From: Bacteroidia bacterium
GTDB taxonomy: Bacteria; Bacteroidota; Bacteroidia; 2-12-FULL-35-15
Direction: 5' to 3'
Assembly (NCBI GenBank): GCA_030654175.1
Contig: JAURXZ010000030.1
Coordinates: 372,001 to 436,000 of the forward strand
DNA: 64,000 nt
Shown: positions 63,397 to 64,000 of the stretch, piece after piece
How the letters are laid out: every line of letters starts with the position of its first letter
Numbering within the stretch: the first letter of the stretch is position 1
Program-made: the position numbers and the translations under genes
The notes under the pieces: model-generated
What the model was told of the DNA's origin: nothing
Databases searched by the model: none
The model's input: the letters and a program-made list of their open reading frames with translations, nothing else

Positions 63397-63435
63397 CCTC
63401 CCCCCTCTCCAAAAGGAGAGGGGCCGGGGGTGAGG
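63397..63435. repeat. GC-rich hairpin repeat immediately before nuoF
   Basis: CCCCTCTCC (63402-63410), loop AAAA, GGAGAGGGG (63415-63423), plus flanking complementary bases CCTC/GAGG. It is a well-known type of dispersed intergenic phrase (CCCTCTCC...GGAGAGGG...GGTGAGG; recalled). It ends 4 nt before the nuoF ATG and is far more GC-rich than its surroundings. Confidence 0.6.
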
Positions 63436-63439
63436 TAAA

Positions 63440-64000
63440 ATGGGCAAAAAATTATTATTAGAACACATTAACGTACCGGGCATTGAAACACTCGAAGTAT
63501 ATCGCCAGAAAGGTGGTTATGCTTCAGTGGAAAAAGCGCTGAAAACAATGACTCCGAATGATGTTGTTGAAGAGGTAAAAAAATCCGGATTAAGAGGCCG
63601 TGGTGGTGCAGGTTTCCCTACCGGAATGAAATGGAGTTTTCTTTATAAACCAGAAGGTGTTGAGCGTTACCTTGTTTGCAATGCCGATGAATCGGAGCCG
63701 GGAACATTTAAAGATCGTTTTTTAATGGAGCATATCCCTCATAGTTTAATTGAGGGAATGATCACATCCAGTTTTGCGTTGGGTGCAAAAACATCATACA
63801 TTTATATACGTGGTGAATATTTTTACGTTGCCCGTATTCTGGAGAAAGCCATCGATGAGGCTTATGCTGCAGGTCTTTTAGGGAAAAACATTTTAGGTAC
63901 TGATTTCTCACACGACTGCTATGTACAGGTTGGTGCAGGTGCTTATATCTGCGGAGAAGAAACAGCATTACTTGAATCACTTGAAGGTAAAAGAGGTAAC
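63440..64000 (+). CDS. nuoF: NADH-quinone oxidoreductase subunit F, N-terminal part (gene runs off the window)
   Basis: This subunit (51 kDa family) holds FMN and the [4Fe-4S] cluster N3 and binds NADH. The 187 visible codons read [20 protein letters not shown] at the start. They contain the nucleotide-binding [17 protein letters not shown], the FMN-site [17 protein letters not shown] and [16 protein letters not shown]. It continues past the window end, so the cluster cysteines are not visible. The ATG at 63440 is used; it lies 4 nt after the hairpin repeat. Confidence 0.95.
   Translation, partial: MGKKLLLEHINVPGIETLEVYRQKGGYASVEKALKTMTPNDVVEEVKKSGLRGRGGAGFPTGMKWSFLYKPEGVERYLVCNADESEPGTFKDRFLMEHIPHSLIEGMITSSFALGAKTSYIYIRGEYFYVARILEKAIDEAYAAGLLGKNILGTDFSHDCYVQVGAGAYICGEETALLESLEGKRGN

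Overview
The window is AT-rich DNA from a member of the Bacteroidota. The evidence is many secreted proteins with the type IX secretion (T9SS) C-terminal sorting domain, promoter-like TAnnTTTG boxes instead of E. coli-type -10/-35 elements, weak or absent Shine-Dalgarno sequences, a DUF6268 outer-membrane protein, a SiaC-family (DUF1987) protein and SpoIIE-type PP2C phosphatases. No rRNA, tRNA, CRISPR array, integrase or transposase was seen. Genus-level assignment is not possible from the sequence alone.

Layout. 1-610 is the start of asnS (cut by the window edge). 928-3102 is a TPR/SpoIIE-phosphatase signalling protein. 3316-8409 is a two-gene operon of T9SS-exported hydrolases (a GH75 chitosanase-like protein and an amidase_2 peptidoglycan hydrolase) that share a C-terminal module. 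8819-10405 is a conserved helical protein of unknown function and 10547-10945 is SiaC-like.

11035-34251 is the most unusual part: two diverged copies of one multi-gene cassette. Each copy has a double TIR-like protein, a large membrane-spanning nSTAND ATPase with a C-terminal WD40 propeller, a periplasmic-TPR plus outer-membrane beta-barrel protein, a PKD-like/kelch lipoprotein, T9SS-exported PCMD-like surface proteins (five in tandem in copy A, one in copy B), and a coiled-coil SpoIIE phosphatase as the last gene. The two copies have the same promoter-like signature (TTG-N20-TATTATTG) ahead of their first genes. The order of the TIR gene differs between copies. I infer a trans-envelope sensing and signalling system, with SiaC (10547) a possible downstream partner of the phosphatases.

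34328-37168 holds mutY and a hipBA toxin-antitoxin pair. 37315-42000 is a 2-oxoacid:ferredoxin oxidoreductase operon (korAB) with a GltD-like Fe-S flavoprotein. 42166-47087 has two exported amidohydrolases around a GxxExxY protein. 47221-50027 has a SirB/cytochrome c fusion, hflX and a DUF6268 barrel. 50275-57073 is a TetR-controlled RND efflux operon (TolC, adaptor, pump). 57257-58585 is a PIN-PhoH ATPase. 59072 to the window end is the start of the complex I operon (nuoA, B, C, D, an unrelated exported protein, E, F partial).

Several intergenic spots carry short repeat-like sequences of a kind widely scattered in Bacteroidota genomes, including a strong GC-rich hairpin immediately before nuoF.
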